Shown in pieces: positions 9,187-17,349 of a stretch of 64,000 bases of DNA; positions within the stretch are counted from its first letter, which is position 1; every line of letters starts with the position of its first letter. A program made the position numbers and the translations under genes. This DNA comes from Clostridium chromiireducens (lineage in GTDB: Bacteria > Bacillota > Clostridia > Clostridiales > Clostridiaceae). Where the stretch lies: contig NZ_MZGT01000017.1 of assembly GCF_002029255.1 (NCBI RefSeq), forward strand, positions 1-64,000, in the 5' to 3' direction. Below the pieces are notes generated by a model. That model did not search any database. It was not told the origin of the DNA and saw only the letters and a program-made list of their open reading frames with translations.

Positions 9187-9263
9187 TGGTGCACCCAGTG
9201 GGACTCAAACCCACGACTTCTGGATTCGAAGTCCAACGCTCTATTCAACTGAACTATGGATGC
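9187..9263 (-). tRNA. tRNA-Arg(TCG)
   Basis: 77 nt with encoded CCA. The acceptor stem GCATCCA/TGGGTGC pairs, and the anticodon loop CTTCGAA gives anticodon TCG. It is the last tRNA of the array and lies beyond a hairpin at 9284-9310. Confidence 0.95.
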
Positions 9264-9283
9264 ATATTCATTTGTATATAAAT

Positions 9284-9310
9284 AAAAACAACTGAAATCA
9301 GTTGTTTTTT
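9284..9310 (-). terminator. Terminator-like hairpin inside the tRNA array
   Basis: AAAAACAACTG (9284-9294) pairs with CAGTTGTTTTT (9299-9309) across a 4-nt loop. On the minus strand it ends in a U run. It falls between tRNA-Gly(TCC) and the final tRNA-Arg(TCG), with only 20 bp left before that tRNA. Confidence 0.6.
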
Positions 9311-9383
9311 GGAGCGGGTAGTGGGAATCGAACCCACCTTTCCAGCTTGGAAGGCTGGAGTATTACCGATATACGATACCCGC
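9310..9383 (-). tRNA. tRNA-Gly(TCC), copy 1
   Basis: 74 nt with encoded CCA. The stem is GCGGGTA/TACCCGC and the anticodon loop CTTCCAA gives TCC. It is one of four copies in the array (also 9892, 10526, 10945). Confidence 0.95.
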
Positions 9384-9411
9384 ATATTAATTTATTTTAT
9401 CTTAACGTGTA

Positions 9412-9486
9412 TGGAGCGGAAAACGGGATTCGAACCCGCAGCCTCCACCTTGGCAAGGTGGCACTCTACCGTTGAGTCATTTCCGC
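9412..9486 (-). tRNA. tRNA-Gly(GCC), copy 1
   Basis: 75 nt with encoded CCA. The stem is GCGGAAA/TTTCCGC and the loop TTGCCAA gives GCC. It belongs to the duplicated Lys-Leu-Gly block. Confidence 0.95.
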
Positions 9487-9491
9487 TCATT

Positions 9492-9576
9492 TGGTGCAGA
9501 TGAAGAGAGTCGAACTCTTACACCGAAAGGCGCTAGATCCTAAGTCTAGTGCGTCTGCCAATTCCGCCACACCTGC
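9492..9576 (-). tRNA. tRNA-Leu(TAG), copy 1
   Basis: 85 nt with encoded CCA and the long variable arm of class II tRNAs. The loop CTTAGGA gives TAG. Confidence 0.95.
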
Positions 9577-9589
9577 ATAAATATAAAAT

Positions 9590-9665
9590 TGGTGGCTCAC
9601 CCGGGAATCGAACCCGGGACACCATGATTAAAAGTCATGTGCTCTACCGACTGAGCTAGTGAACC
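9590..9665 (-). tRNA. tRNA-Lys(TTT), copy 1
   Basis: 76 nt with encoded CCA. The acceptor stem is GGTTCAC/GTGAGCC and the loop CTTTTAA gives TTT. Confidence 0.95.
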
Positions 9666-9672
9666 AAAATAA

Positions 9673-9747
9673 TGGCAGGGATAGCAGGATTTGAACCTAC
9701 GAATAATGGAGTCAAAGTCCATTGCCTTACCGCTTGGCGATATCCCT
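9673..9747 (-). tRNA. tRNA-Gln(TTG), copy 1
   Basis: 75 nt with encoded CCA. The acceptor stem is AGGGATA/TATCCCT and the loop CTTTGAC gives TTG. Confidence 0.95.
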
Positions 9748-9802
9748 ATAATGGAATTAACCATCTGTTATCCTATGTACTTAGTAAATTAAAATTTACT
9801 GT

Positions 9803-9878
9803 TGGTGCGTCATCAGGGATTCGAACCCTGGACACCCTGATTAAGAGTCAGGTGCTCTACCGACTGAGCTAATCACGC
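9803..9878 (-). tRNA. tRNA-Lys(CTT)
   Basis: 76 nt with encoded CCA. The stem is GCGTGAT/ATGACGC and the loop CTCTTAA gives CTT. It is the single copy between the two duplicated blocks. Confidence 0.95.
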
Positions 9879-9891
9879 ATATTATAATTAA

Positions 9892-9965
9892 TGGAGCGGG
9901 TAGTGGGAATCGAACCCACCTTTCCAGCTTGGAAGGCTGGAGTATTACCGATATACGATACCCGC
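9892..9965 (-). tRNA. tRNA-Gly(TCC), copy 2
   Basis: 74 nt with encoded CCA. It appears identical to the copy at 9310-9383; anticodon TCC. Confidence 0.95.
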
Positions 9966-9994
9966 ATGTAGGTTTGTCTTATATCTTTTATAAA

Positions 9995-10069
9995 TGGAGC
10001 GGAAAACGGGATTCGAACCCGCAGCCTCCACCTTGGCAAGGTGGCACTCTACCGTTGAGTCATTTCCGC
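9995..10069 (-). tRNA. tRNA-Gly(GCC), copy 2
   Basis: 75 nt with encoded CCA; same sequence as 9412-9486; anticodon GCC. First member of the second 254-bp block. Confidence 0.95.
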
Positions 10070-10074
10070 TCATT

Positions 10075-10159
10075 TGGTGCAGATGAAGAGAGTCGAACTC
10101 TTACACCGAAAGGCGCTAGATCCTAAGTCTAGTGCGTCTGCCAATTCCGCCACACCTGC
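10075..10159 (-). tRNA. tRNA-Leu(TAG), copy 2
   Basis: 85 nt with encoded CCA; same sequence as 9492-9576; anticodon TAG. Confidence 0.95.
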
Positions 10160-10172
10160 ATAAATATAAAAT

Positions 10173-10248
10173 TGGTGGCTCACCCGGGAATCGAACCCGG
10201 GACACCATGATTAAAAGTCATGTGCTCTACCGACTGAGCTAGTGAACC
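10173..10248 (-). tRNA. tRNA-Lys(TTT), copy 2
   Basis: 76 nt with encoded CCA; same sequence as 9590-9665; anticodon TTT. Confidence 0.95.
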
Positions 10249-10253
10249 ACTGA

Positions 10254-10328
10254 TGGCAGGGATAGCAGGATTTGAACCTACGAATAATGGAGTCAAAGTC
10301 CATTGCCTTACCGCTTGGCGATATCCCT
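10254..10328 (-). tRNA. tRNA-Gln(TTG), copy 2
   Basis: 75 nt with encoded CCA; same sequence as 9673-9747; anticodon TTG. Its spacer to tRNA-Lys differs from that of copy 1. Confidence 0.95.
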
Positions 10329-10331
10329 ATA

Positions 10332-10408
10332 TGGGGTGAACGATGGGACTCGAACCCACGACAACCAGTGCCACAAACTGGCGCTCTACCAACTGAACTA
10401 CGTACACC
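10332..10408 (-). tRNA. tRNA-His(GTG)
   Basis: 77 nt with encoded CCA and the extra 5' G typical of tRNA-His opposite a discriminator C. The loop TTGTGGC gives GTG. Confidence 0.95.
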
Positions 10409-10411
10409 ATA

Positions 10412-10488
<77 letters not shown>

Positions 10489-10525
10489 ATATTATTTATT
10501 ATGTTACAGACTCTTTAAGTCTGTA

Positions 10526-10599
10526 TGGAGCGGGTAGTGGGAATCGAACCCACCTTTCCAGCTTGGAAGGCTGGAGTATTACCGATATACGATACCCGC
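10526..10599 (-). tRNA. tRNA-Gly(TCC), copy 3
   Basis: 74 nt with encoded CCA; anticodon TCC. A short 7-bp inverted repeat (10506-10512 / 10518-10524) lies just downstream, without a U tail. Confidence 0.95.
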
Positions 10600-10633
10600 A
10601 TGTGTTAATTTTTCAAAGAAAATTTAATTTTGA

Positions 10634-10709
10634 TGGTCGGGGTGACAGGGATTGAACCTGCGACCTCATGGTCCCAAACCACGCGCGCTCCCAGCTGCGC
10701 CACACCCCG
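10634..10709 (-). tRNA. tRNA-Pro(TGG), copy 1
   Basis: 76 nt with encoded CCA. The stem is CGGGGTG/CACCCCG and the loop TTTGGGA gives TGG. Confidence 0.95.
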
Positions 10710-10714
10710 GTATA

Positions 10715-10791
<77 letters not shown>

Positions 10792-10826
10792 ATATTTACC
10801 TTAGTTATTACTTTCAGGCCTATATT

Positions 10827-10855
10827 ATTATATAATATCCTGAATGCCTTGTCAA
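10827..10855 (-). promoter_or_regulatory. Consensus sigma-A promoter inside the tRNA array (proximal)
   Basis: On the minus strand TTGACA (10855-10850), exactly 17 bp, then TATAAT (10832-10827), a perfect consensus match. It should drive the 17 tRNAs from tRNA-Arg(TCT) leftward. Confidence 0.9.
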
Positions 10856-10882
10856 TCTTTTTTTGTTTTCGGAACGTTCTTT

Positions 10883-10911
10883 ATTTTAAACTTCCCATCA
10901 AACTTTGTCAA
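10883..10911 (-). promoter_or_regulatory. Second tandem sigma-A promoter inside the tRNA array (distal)
   Basis: On the minus strand TTGACA (10911-10906), 17 bp, then TAAAAT (10888-10883), 56 bp upstream of the proximal promoter. Tandem strong promoters are usual for stable-RNA operons. Confidence 0.8.
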
Positions 10912-10944
10912 GACTTTTTTAACTTGCTTTATAGGTTTCTTTGG

Positions 10945-11018
10945 TGGAGCGGGTAGTGGGAATCGAACCCACCTTTCCAGCTTGGAAGGCTGGAGTATTA
11001 CCGATATACGATACCCGC
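10945..11018 (-). tRNA. tRNA-Gly(TCC), copy 4
   Basis: 74 nt with encoded CCA; same sequence as the other three copies; anticodon TCC. It forms a Pro-Gly pair with the tRNA at 11053. Confidence 0.95.
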
Positions 11019-11052
11019 ATACATTAAGTCTCCAATAAAACTTTAGTTTAAA

Positions 11053-11128
11053 TGGTCGGGGTGACAGGGATTGAACCTGCGACCTCATGGTCCCAAACCA
11101 CGCGCGCTCCCAGCTGCGCCACACCCCG
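11053..11128 (-). tRNA. tRNA-Pro(TGG), copy 2
   Basis: 76 nt with encoded CCA; same sequence as 10634-10709; anticodon TGG. First gene of the array. Confidence 0.95.
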
Positions 11129-11178
11129 AAGGTCTTAACTTTTTTTGTTCCATCGCTTACTGTTCAGCGACAATGATT

Positions 11179-11207
11179 ATTCTACAATATCAAATCTGTT
11201 TCGTCAA
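11179..11207 (-). promoter_or_regulatory. Sigma-A promoter at the head of the tRNA array
   Basis: On the minus strand TTGACG (11207-11202), a 17-bp spacer, then TAGAAT (11184-11179), about 50 bp upstream of the first tRNA. Confidence 0.8.
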
Positions 11208-11427
11208 TACTTTTTTTAAATAATTTTTTAAAAATCCTTCATAGTTTGGATAACCTCAATTTTTATAAGCTTGAACATGACTTTTTTATGTATTAAATAG
11301 CACATCTAAATATACATTTTCTAATTTTTATTTATGATATCAATCATTTCATGCAAATATAAATAACTAAAAGGACTCAAATTCGACATCATTAATATTA
11401 TTAACTCGTCACATAGTTAACTTTAGT

Positions 11428-11907
11428 TTATTCTCTAACCTCCTTAAATGATGTGGAAACATCTCCATTGTCATTGATACTAATAAACCCTATACCTCTT
11501 TTGTTCAATCTTGGGAGCGATATACTTCCTGGATTCATTAATATAATGCCGCTCGCCTCTTCTCTTAACGGTTCATGTGTATGTCCGAACAAAACAATGT
11601 CTGCTTCCAGTTCTCTCCCCCTGTAATAAATATTATTTATAGAGCTTTTAACACCATACATATCTCCATGGGTATAGAATATTTTCTTTCCGTTTACCTC
11701 TAGAATATCTTCCTTAGGGTACTTTGTTGAATAATCACAATTTCCTGCGACTGCGTATATTGGTCCTTTAAAGTCTCTTTCTAGTATCTCAACATCATCA
11801 ACATTGTCTCCTAAATGTATTAATATATCAGCATCCTTTATTAATTTTTTTGCCAAATTGATGTACTTAGTTATTCTATGTGTATCACTAATAACTGCAA
11901 TTAACAT
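11428..11907 (-). CDS. YfcE/MJ0936-family metallophosphoesterase
   Basis: 159 aa. The calcineurin-like metal motifs are all present: AVISDTHR near the start, HLGDNVDD, VAGNCD, FYTHGD and FGHTHEP. Proteins of this family bind two divalent metal ions and hydrolyse phosphodiesters or phosphomonoesters; the physiological substrate is not known. I place the start at 11907 rather than the ATG at 11916, because AGAGAGG would touch the upstream ATG but is 9 nt from the chosen one. It lies downstream of rdgB, the usual rph-rdgB-phosphoesterase order of clostridia, with a 108-nt gap. Confidence 0.92.
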   Translation of the reverse strand: MLIAVISDTHRITKYINLAKKLIKDADILIHLGDNVDDVEILERDFKGPIYAVAGNCDYSTKYPKEDILEVNGKKIFYTHGDMYGVKSSINNIYYRGRELEADIVLFGHTHEPLREEASGIILMNPGSISLPRLNKRGIGFISINDNGDVSTSFKEVRE

Positions 11908-12015
11908 AAATATCATCCTCTCTGTACTCTTTTTCTTAATAAAATATTAATTATGATATTACTTATTATAAATAATATCATAATTAATATAATCACATAT
12001 ATAATTTTTAATCAA

Positions 12016-12627
12016 TTACAATAACTCAGAAATTACTTTTTTAAATTCTTTTAATGCAACACCTCTATGACTTATATGGTTTTTTTCCTCAGAAGTTAAT
12101 TCTCCAAAGGTTTTGTCTAATGGTTCATAGAAAAACAATGGATCATAACCAAATCCACCTTCTCCATGCAGTTCTTCTATGATACGCCCCTCTACCTCTC
12201 CTGTAACCTTAAAATACTCTCCTTGGTCTGTAAACATAGCTAATTGACAAATAAATTTAGCTGTTCTATCTGTTGCTTCTACGCCCCTCAAATTCTCCAA
12301 AAGCTTTTCATTATTCTTTGCATCATTCCCATGTTCCCCTGCATATCTAGCTGAATATATTCCTGGTTCTCCATTTAAATACTCTACCGCCAATCCCGAA
12401 TCGTCCGCCAATACAATGAAATCTTTATCTCCTCTTTCAATTACGTACTCATATATTTCCTTTGCTTTCTTCTTAGCATTTTCTTCAAAAGTATTTCCAT
12501 CTTCAACAACATCTATGTCAATATTTTCATTTTCTAAAGACATAACTTCTATATCTAAATCCTTTAATATCTCTTTCATTTCTTTAATTTTTTTCTTATT
12601 ATTACTGGCTAATATTAATTTTTTCAT
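12016..12627 (-). CDS. rdgB: XTP/dITP diphosphatase (RdgB/HAM1 family)
   Basis: 203 aa. It hydrolyses non-canonical purine triphosphates (dITP, XTP) to monophosphates and pyrophosphate, keeping them out of DNA and RNA. Family motifs are visible: LILASNNKKKIKEMKEIL (substrate loop, SxNxxK type), FIVLADDSGLAVEYLNGEPG, GIYSARYAGEHG, EGGFGYDPLFFYEP and HISHRG. The start at 12627 is supported by AGGAGA; the longer frame from 12651 would contain that Shine-Dalgarno. It probably forms a unit with the phosphoesterase gene downstream. Confidence 0.95.
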   Translation of the reverse strand: MKKLILASNNKKKIKEMKEILKDLDIEVMSLENENIDIDVVEDGNTFEENAKKKAKEIYEYVIERGDKDFIVLADDSGLAVEYLNGEPGIYSARYAGEHGNDAKNNEKLLENLRGVEATDRTAKFICQLAMFTDQGEYFKVTGEVEGRIIEELHGEGGFGYDPLFFYEPLDKTFGELTSEEKNHISHRGVALKEFKKVISELL

Positions 12628-12805
12628 TATAACTTCTCTCCTGACGTTCAAATAAAGAAATAAATCAAAGACATTTGTGTCATATAGATTATATTTCTTC
12701 TTAATTTAATTAAAAGTAGTTTATTAATCCTATTTTTAGGCTCGTATTTGTTATCTTATCTTAATCCTATGTAGCTAATAAAAATGAAAAACATTTACAA
12801 ATCAA

Positions 12806-13792
12806 CTACTTTTCAACCCTTATATTGAACAATTCATCTCTCTTAGGCGGTTCAACCTTTATTTCATTGCCATTATCAATTAAGATTCCATCCCGATCAC
12901 ATATTTTTCCAATTATACTCGCCTCAATTCCTTTATCTTTAAGCTGCTTAACTAATTCCTCCCCATTTTCTGAAGTAATGAGCATACTTCCAGACGATAT
13001 AAGTCTAAGAGGATCTATTTGAAATTCTTCACAAATCTTTCTTGTAACATCAAGTATAGGTATTCTATCTTTAGAGATTTTAAACCCAGTATTTGATGCC
13101 ATAGCAACCTCAAAAAGACCTCCCAGAAGACCTCCCTCGGTTATATCATGCATTGAATTAACTCCGAATTCTCCGCCTATCTTTCCTTCTTCTAGAACAC
13201 TCAGTTTATTTATTAAACTTTTTCCTAGCTCTATTTCTTCTGCAGATAATATCTTTTTCAATTTTTCTTCGTAATCATTTATTAGAATATATGTACCTTC
13301 TAGGGCTAGAGTTTTAGTTACAATTATATCATCACCTAACTTCGCTCCCGCTGTCTTAACAGATTTACCTTTTAAATTTTTACCTATTACAGTAACGGAT
13401 ATAACCATTTTATTTACTGCGCTAGTCACCTCCGTATGGCCACCTATAATTTCAACATTAATCTTTGCAGCTTCCTCATCAATTTCATTCATAACTTTAT
13501 TTATTTCCTGTAAAGTTGAATTAACAGGAGCTAATATAGTAACCAAAATTCCTATAGGCTCGCCGCCTGATGATGCAATGTCATTACAATTAATATGCAC
13601 AGCTAGTTTCCCAACATTTTCGTTAGCCCCTGTTATTGGATCAGTAGAAAAAATGCCTTCATAATTACCAAAATCAATTATTGAGCAATCTTCCCCAACA
13701 TCATTTCTAACTACAATTTCATCTCTTCTAACTGATTTATTATTTAGGATTATTCTTCTTAAATCATCAAAATCTAATTTTCCTTCCTTCAT
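12806..13792 (-). CDS. AIR-synthase-related (HypE/PurM-fold) protein
   Basis: 328 aa with the two-domain PurM/HypE/SelD/ThiL fold. The ATP- and magnesium-binding N-terminal part has RNDVGEDCSIIDFG, FSTDPITG and NCNDIASSGGEPIG. The middle has IGGHTEVTSAVNKMVISVTV, and the C-terminal domain has HDITEGGLLGGL. HypE ends in a Cys that carries the cyano group; this protein ends in FNIRVEK without one, and no other hyp genes are present, so it is not a standard hydrogenase maturation factor. It could be an uncharacterised AIR-synthase-like kinase or cyclase. AAGGAG supports the start. It is monocistronic and divergent from the unknown gene at 13889. Confidence 0.85.
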   Translation of the reverse strand: MKEGKLDFDDLRRIILNNKSVRRDEIVVRNDVGEDCSIIDFGNYEGIFSTDPITGANENVGKLAVHINCNDIASSGGEPIGILVTILAPVNSTLQEINKVMNEIDEEAAKINVEIIGGHTEVTSAVNKMVISVTVIGKNLKGKSVKTAGAKLGDDIIVTKTLALEGTYILINDYEEKLKKILSAEEIELGKSLINKLSVLEEGKIGGEFGVNSMHDITEGGLLGGLFEVAMASNTGFKISKDRIPILDVTRKICEEFQIDPLRLISSGSMLITSENGEELVKQLKDKGIEASIIGKICDRDGILIDNGNEIKVEPPKRDELFNIRVEK

Positions 13793-13888
13793 TATAAAAA
13801 ATCTCCTTTTATTTATATTTTATGTACTTTTTATTCACTAATTTCATATTAATTAATAAGATGAGAATTTTATGAGAGGTGTTATACA

Positions 13889-15640
13889 TTGAGATATATA
13901 GGACCATTTTTTAGGATGAATAGCCTTTCCTCAAAAGAAATTAGTGGTCAACTTTTTCATTTATCAAAAGAATCAATTAAAACTTTAGTATTGAACTCTA
14001 AATGTGGTCTTTTGGCACAAGTTAGAACTTCAAAAAAATCTTCTATAGATGATATTAGCATATTAAATAATTTTTCTCCACTACTATGCATGTACAGAAA
14101 AGCCTCACCGTTGCTCATTCACAGTAAAAGCAGCCATAGCTTTGATGAATCAAGTTTTAAGAAGGAAATAACCCCTTCTACCAACGCTCTTATGACTCTT
14201 TGTTTACTTGAGTTAAGTGAATATTATTCGCATTATAATGATGGGAAGAGAAATATAGCGTCTCTTGAAAAACCATTTAAATATATTGCAAAAGAACAAT
14301 TGCAATTCTACTCTGAAAATTTAAGAAATAATGAAGGATTATTTGTTGACAAGAAAAACATATCCGAAGGAAATTCTAAGGGCTTTTCCTTAGTTGATAC
14401 GGATGACAAATTCAAATTTTCTGACCAAGCTTTTATGATGGCGGCCTATATGCTTTATGCTCACTATAATAAATCTGAAGAAATAAGTAGTGAGTACATC
14501 AAGTTTTCAAATGAAATATTAGATATGTTTAAAAACTATAAGTCAGCTTTATACGAGTTATCATTTAATGAATGCGTACTAATTTTTCTTGCTTTAAATA
14601 TCTTTTATAAATATTCCTGTAATTCAGATGCTAAAAGACTTATTTTAGATTTAGGAGACTTTTTGATTTCTAAATTCCAAGAGAAAGATTATTACCTAAA
14701 TTCAATAGATGATTGCTCATTGTTCTCTATATGCTTAATGGAGGCTTATAAACATACAGATATAATTTCTTTTAAGGAAACAGCTAAAGAAATTAATGAT
14801 AAATTAGTTAGTTTATACGATTCAGACAAACATATATTTGTTAAAATATCTGATAAAAAAGAGAGCAAATACTCTTGCTTAGAGGTTAACTTCTATCTTC
14901 TCAGCCTTCTTATGTATTCATTTAATGAAGATAGATCTAATGAACTACGGCCAACTATATCAAATGTTTACAGAAAGTTTTTTGTAAACGGAGGCCTTTT
15001 AACAAGTTGGCCTGACGCTCCTACTTTAGATGAAGTAGAAAGATACCGAAAATTGAGCCTACGTTCTGATGATATGTTGGATGAAACATTCTTTAGAATG
15101 CCAGTATTATCAACACCTAAAAGCACAGGGCTAGCGCCTATATTTGTAAAAAGCCTAACTTATTCAAAACGAAAAGATTCTTTAAGTTCAAAAAAATCTT
15201 CTTTTGATAGTAATAAAAATATGCTTAATTTCTTTTTAATTATTTTCCTTTTAAAAGATACCATTGAAGATTTAATGGAATTTACTAATCCTATGAATTG
15301 TGAATCACAAGGGGATTTAAAGAAAATTCAGCAACAAATTATACGTCCGAATAACCCTAAAATAAATATAGAAAATATTTCGGCTGATACTAAAGAAAGT
15401 ACATCAATTTTATTGGTATCAGAAACTTCAAATGATGTTAAAAATCTTACCCCGAATGCATTAACAAGCACTAAATGTATTGAAAAAGAAGAAGTTGAGG
15501 TGAAAAATATAGTCAACTTAAAGAAGATAAATAAAATTTCACTTTTGAACAAAGATACTATTTCAAAAGTCAGTCCACCAAAGAAAAAGAAAAAATATAA
15601 AAAAAATAAAAATCAACATCCTCATAATAAGAAAAGTTAA
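13889..15640 (+). CDS. Large clostridial hypothetical protein with basic tail
   Basis: 583 aa, not recognised. The start is TTG, placed by GAGAGGTG seven bases upstream. Residues 1-120 are mixed. Residues 90-400 look mainly helical with repeated aromatic-rich segments (LMTLCLLELSEYYSHY, then AFMMAAYMLYAHYNK, NFYLLSLLMYSF), reminiscent of an alpha-alpha barrel, but no catalytic motif is evident. A hydrophobic stretch (MLNFFLIIFLLKDTIEDL) lies near 450-467, and the last 20 residues are strongly basic (poly-Lys). No signal peptide is seen. The 13889 and 13792 genes diverge and could share a control region. Function unknown. Confidence 0.7.
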   Translation: MRYIGPFFRMNSLSSKEISGQLFHLSKESIKTLVLNSKCGLLAQVRTSKKSSIDDISILNNFSPLLCMYRKASPLLIHSKSSHSFDESSFKKEITPSTNALMTLCLLELSEYYSHYNDGKRNIASLEKPFKYIAKEQLQFYSENLRNNEGLFVDKKNISEGNSKGFSLVDTDDKFKFSDQAFMMAAYMLYAHYNKSEEISSEYIKFSNEILDMFKNYKSALYELSFNECVLIFLALNIFYKYSCNSDAKRLILDLGDFLISKFQEKDYYLNSIDDCSLFSICLMEAYKHTDIISFKETAKEINDKLVSLYDSDKHIFVKISDKKESKYSCLEVNFYLLSLLMYSFNEDRSNELRPTISNVYRKFFVNGGLLTSWPDAPTLDEVERYRKLSLRSDDMLDETFFRMPVLSTPKSTGLAPIFVKSLTYSKRKDSLSSKKSSFDSNKNMLNFFLIIFLLKDTIEDLMEFTNPMNCESQGDLKKIQQQIIRPNNPKINIENISADTKESTSILLVSETSNDVKNLTPNALTSTKCIEKEEVEVKNIVNLKKINKISLLNKDTISKVSPPKKKKKYKKNKNQHPHNKKS

Positions 15641-15650
15641 TTTTTATTAG

Positions 15651-15703
15651 TGGGTTCCTTAATATAAGCCAAACATATAATTTAAAACTTTTACTAAGGA
15701 GCC
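15651..15703 (+). terminator. Possible terminator of the 13889 gene
   Basis: GGGTTCCTTA (15651-15660) pairs with TAAGGAGCCC (15694-15703) with one wobble pair and a 33-nt loop, 10 nt after the stop codon. The T-rich tail is short, so confidence is moderate. Confidence 0.45.
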
Positions 15704-15763
15704 CTCAATTTCTATTATCAATGCATTTAAGCTATTACATAGTTCTTAATAATTATTATAAAT

Positions 15764-17260
15764 TTATTTTATTGTAGCAAAATCCAAATTTCCATTTCCA
15801 TCCAACTTCAATTCAGATATTTTATCAGAAATTGCTATATTTTCATTATAAAATACTAGCGGTAATACATTATAATTATCAAATATGCTTTCTTCAAAAC
15901 CTGAATAATCTAAGTTTTGGGTACTAATCTTAGATTTTTCTAACAGCTTACTTTGGCTATCTGTTAAATATTCTTTAAAATTAGAATAGAATTGTGTCTT
16001 ATCAAGTATGCTAGCCTCATTATTAACTAGAATCATATCATACCTTTTTCTTAATTCTTCGTCTTTAAATTCTTCTTTTACTAGACTATATTTTATAGTT
16101 ATATCTGTATTATTTTTAAACCACTCTTGAATGACTCTACATAAAATTCTATTCTCATTGCTGTCCTCGCCTAACAAAGTCAATACTTTAGGTTTATCCC
16201 ATTTTCCTTCTTTATTGCTTACAACCTTTCTAGCCTGCAATTTTGTTAAATCCTTCTTATCTTCTCTAAAGAAACTTCCCTCAGCAAGTTCAAATTCTTT
16301 ATTATTTAAGTTTTGATAGGATTCAATAGCCTTGCATACATTGTTATATATTTCTCTCCTGCCCTGTACTGGAAGTGAATTATCCGAGCTATTCATAACC
16401 AAATATGCTGCCTTTGCCTCAGGTATTGATATTAGATTATTTTCCTCAGCTAATTTATTGAGTTCACTTTCTGGGGGATTTATTACTATGTCTCTCTCTT
16501 TTACTTCATACGATGCCATAGATAATTCAACATTTTCATCATTTAATATATTAATATTCGATATCTTAAGCTCACTATTATTGTTATTTCTTTTTAATAC
16601 CATATTCTCTTTACTAACAGAATCGATTTTATAATCTCCTGAATAAACAAGCTTATCATAATTATTATTTAAATTACGCCACATTATCAAGTATTTTCTT
16701 AACCTATATTGTGGTTTAGTTAGTTCACTTAGGAATTCCTCATTCTTTTGGTTTAATCTGATAATGACTGAATTTTCAGTTGCTCTAATAGCAACTCCAT
16801 TTTCAAATATAGCTTTTCCAGCTCTGAACTCTTTTGCACCGTAAACTTCTAGCAACGCTTGTATATTTACTTCATCTTCTTCCTTCAGTAATTCCTTAAA
16901 AAAGTTTGCTATATCACTTGCTGTTATTTTACTTCCATCACTCCAAAAGATATCATCCCTCATCTTAAACTCATATTGAATTCCATCCTTATCTTTTACA
17001 ACATCACTTGCTAGCGACGGCACAATCTTATTATCTGCACTTTTGGAAACCAACCCTTTACTTAGAGCACACATGATATCCTCATGACGTTTAGATAACT
17101 TAGTCACCTTTTCTAAATCCCCTGGAATTTCATTTATTCCATAACTTATTGTTTCCTCTAAATTATCATTTGCTACATCACTATTTTGCCTATTTATAAA
17201 TCCTAAGCAAAACAAAATAGTAAAAACTAAAATAATTGTACAGAAAAAATATTTTTTCAT
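15764..17260 (-). CDS. Family 5 (oligopeptide-type) extracellular solute-binding protein
   Basis: 498 aa. The N-terminus has a hydrophobic export segment (residues 1-21) whose lipobox is not canonical. The mature protein follows the SBP_bac_5/DppA-OppA plan: IMCALSKGLVSK, LASDVVKDKDGIQYEFKMRD, and FWSDGSKITASDIANFFKEL (the usual WSDG-T--D motif). No permease or ATPase genes are adjacent, so it is an orphan binding protein. It is also sequence-divergent, with a weak C-terminal half. AAAGGGTG supports the start at 17260; the longer frame from 17281 is less likely. The ligand is probably a peptide or cation-peptide complex, but this cannot be told from sequence. Confidence 0.8.
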   Translation of the reverse strand: MKKYFFCTIILVFTILFCLGFINRQNSDVANDNLEETISYGINEIPGDLEKVTKLSKRHEDIMCALSKGLVSKSADNKIVPSLASDVVKDKDGIQYEFKMRDDIFWSDGSKITASDIANFFKELLKEEDEVNIQALLEVYGAKEFRAGKAIFENGVAIRATENSVIIRLNQKNEEFLSELTKPQYRLRKYLIMWRNLNNNYDKLVYSGDYKIDSVSKENMVLKRNNNNSELKISNINILNDENVELSMASYEVKERDIVINPPESELNKLAEENNLISIPEAKAAYLVMNSSDNSLPVQGRREIYNNVCKAIESYQNLNNKEFELAEGSFFREDKKDLTKLQARKVVSNKEGKWDKPKVLTLLGEDSNENRILCRVIQEWFKNNTDITIKYSLVKEEFKDEELRKRYDMILVNNEASILDKTQFYSNFKEYLTDSQSKLLEKSKISTQNLDYSGFEESIFDNYNVLPLVFYNENIAISDKISELKLDGNGNLDFATIK

Positions 17261-17349
17261 AATTACACCCTTTACATTCAATTATATTTAGTATTATTAC
17301 CATAATCTGTACTGCTTAATCAGAAATTAAATAATGTGATGCCAAACAA

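Larger units (their letters stand above)
9412..10248 (-). repeat. Tandemly duplicated 254-bp tRNA block (Lys-Leu-Gly)
   Basis: The segment 9412-9665 recurs at 9995-10248 with the same length, gene order and spacers. The flanking tRNA-Gln and tRNA-Gly(TCC) are also repeated, but with different spacers, so the homogeneous core is exactly 254 bp and the offset is 583 bp. Confidence 0.9.
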
